Assembly (NCBI RefSeq): GCF_001437425.1
Contig: NZ_JQCD01000030.1
Location: 91,343 to 155,342, forward strand
Reading direction: 5' to 3'
From: Weissella minor
GTDB taxonomy: Bacteria; Bacillota; Bacilli; Lactobacillales; Lactobacillaceae
Length of the DNA: 64,000 nucleotides
The notes under the pieces are model-generated. The model was not told where the DNA came from and did no database searches. It saw nothing but the letters and a program-made list of their open reading frames with translations. This document shows positions 63,946 to 64,000 of this stretch, piece after piece. Each line of letters opens with the position of its first letter. Positions within the stretch are counted from its first letter, which is position 1. The translations under genes and the position numbers were made by a program.

Positions 63946-63961
63946 TAGATCATTGAAAACT
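63946..63961 (+). promoter_or_regulatory. boxA-like sequence, probable rRNA leader
   Basis: TAGATCATTGAAAACT closely resembles the Gram-positive rRNA antitermination boxA (TGTTCTTTGAAAACT-like). A hairpin TTGACTT/AAGTCAA (63924-63943) lies between tRNA-Gly and it. Together with the strong promoter this suggests that a 16S rRNA gene follows just beyond the window. Confidence 0.45.
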
Positions 63962-64000
63962 GAATATCGTTTCGATATAAACAAATGTGTAGGGTCACCA

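Overview
The window is ordinary low-GC Gram-positive chromosome, gene-dense and mostly on the + strand. Several things point to Lactobacillales: a complete fabT-type fatty acid operon with FabK, divergent pepQ/ccpA, a mevalonate-pathway HMG-CoA synthase, MecA/CoiA, a nucleoside 2-deoxyribosyltransferase with a deoxynucleoside kinase, and T-box leaders on hisS-aspS and glyQS. A CBS-less IMP dehydrogenase and a glycerol kinase without the HPr phosphorylation histidine suggest the Leuconostoc/Weissella branch; that placement is inference. I see no prophage, insertion sequence, CRISPR array or defence island.

Layout. 1-3 kb: end of trmD, rplS with an L19-type leader, a tautomerase and glpK. 3.3-7.4 kb: a secreted protein with a degenerate NlpC/P60 tail, a deoxynucleoside kinase, mscL, a CPBP protease with a small membrane partner, and an ABM-fold protein. 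7.5-12.4 kb: mecA, coiA, pepF and a DUF948/YtxH-like pair. 12.5-22.7 kb: the whole type II fatty acid operon (fabZ1-fabT-fabH-acpP-fabK-fabD-fabG-fabF-accB-fabZ2-accC-accD-accA) behind a promoter carrying two FabT-like operators. 22.7-25.6 kb: pepQ and ccpA divergent, tRNA-Ser and four tandem tRNA-Glu genes. 25.7-31.4 kb: an Mga-like regulator, an unexplained structured intergenic region, coaBC, mvaS, ndt and a cell-wall amidase. 31.5-43.6 kb: T-box/hisS-aspS, a YitT protein, rpsU-yqeY-phoH-ybeY-dgkA-era-recO and T-box/glyQS. 43.8-53.4 kb: an orphan 49-residue gene, a TerC protein, a lactonase, an AI-2E family exporter, trmL, an FtsK translocase, an ABC exporter pair and a 44-residue gene on the minus strand. 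53.6-63.8 kb: uvrC, obg, yigZ, a DUF1361 protein, an MFS transporter, guaB under a guanine riboswitch, ruvAB and queA. 63.8-64 kb: tRNA-Gly followed by a boxA-like sequence, suggesting an rRNA operon just beyond the window.

The genes work mainly in membrane lipid synthesis, nucleotide salvage, translation and ribosome maturation, and DNA repair. Much of the control is by RNA: an L19 leader, two T-boxes and a purine riboswitch, plus at least one leader or small RNA upstream of coaBC that I cannot assign.

I found no clearly new multi-gene system. The best leads are the guaB riboswitch with a swapped top P1 pair, the GACAC double specifier in the hisS-aspS T-box, the unassigned RNA upstream of coaBC, the catalytically dead secreted NlpC/P60-like protein, the FabZ paralogue sitting where streptococci keep FabM, the missing regulatory His in GlpK, the Cys-to-Glu change in the CoaC flap, and two orphan small genes.
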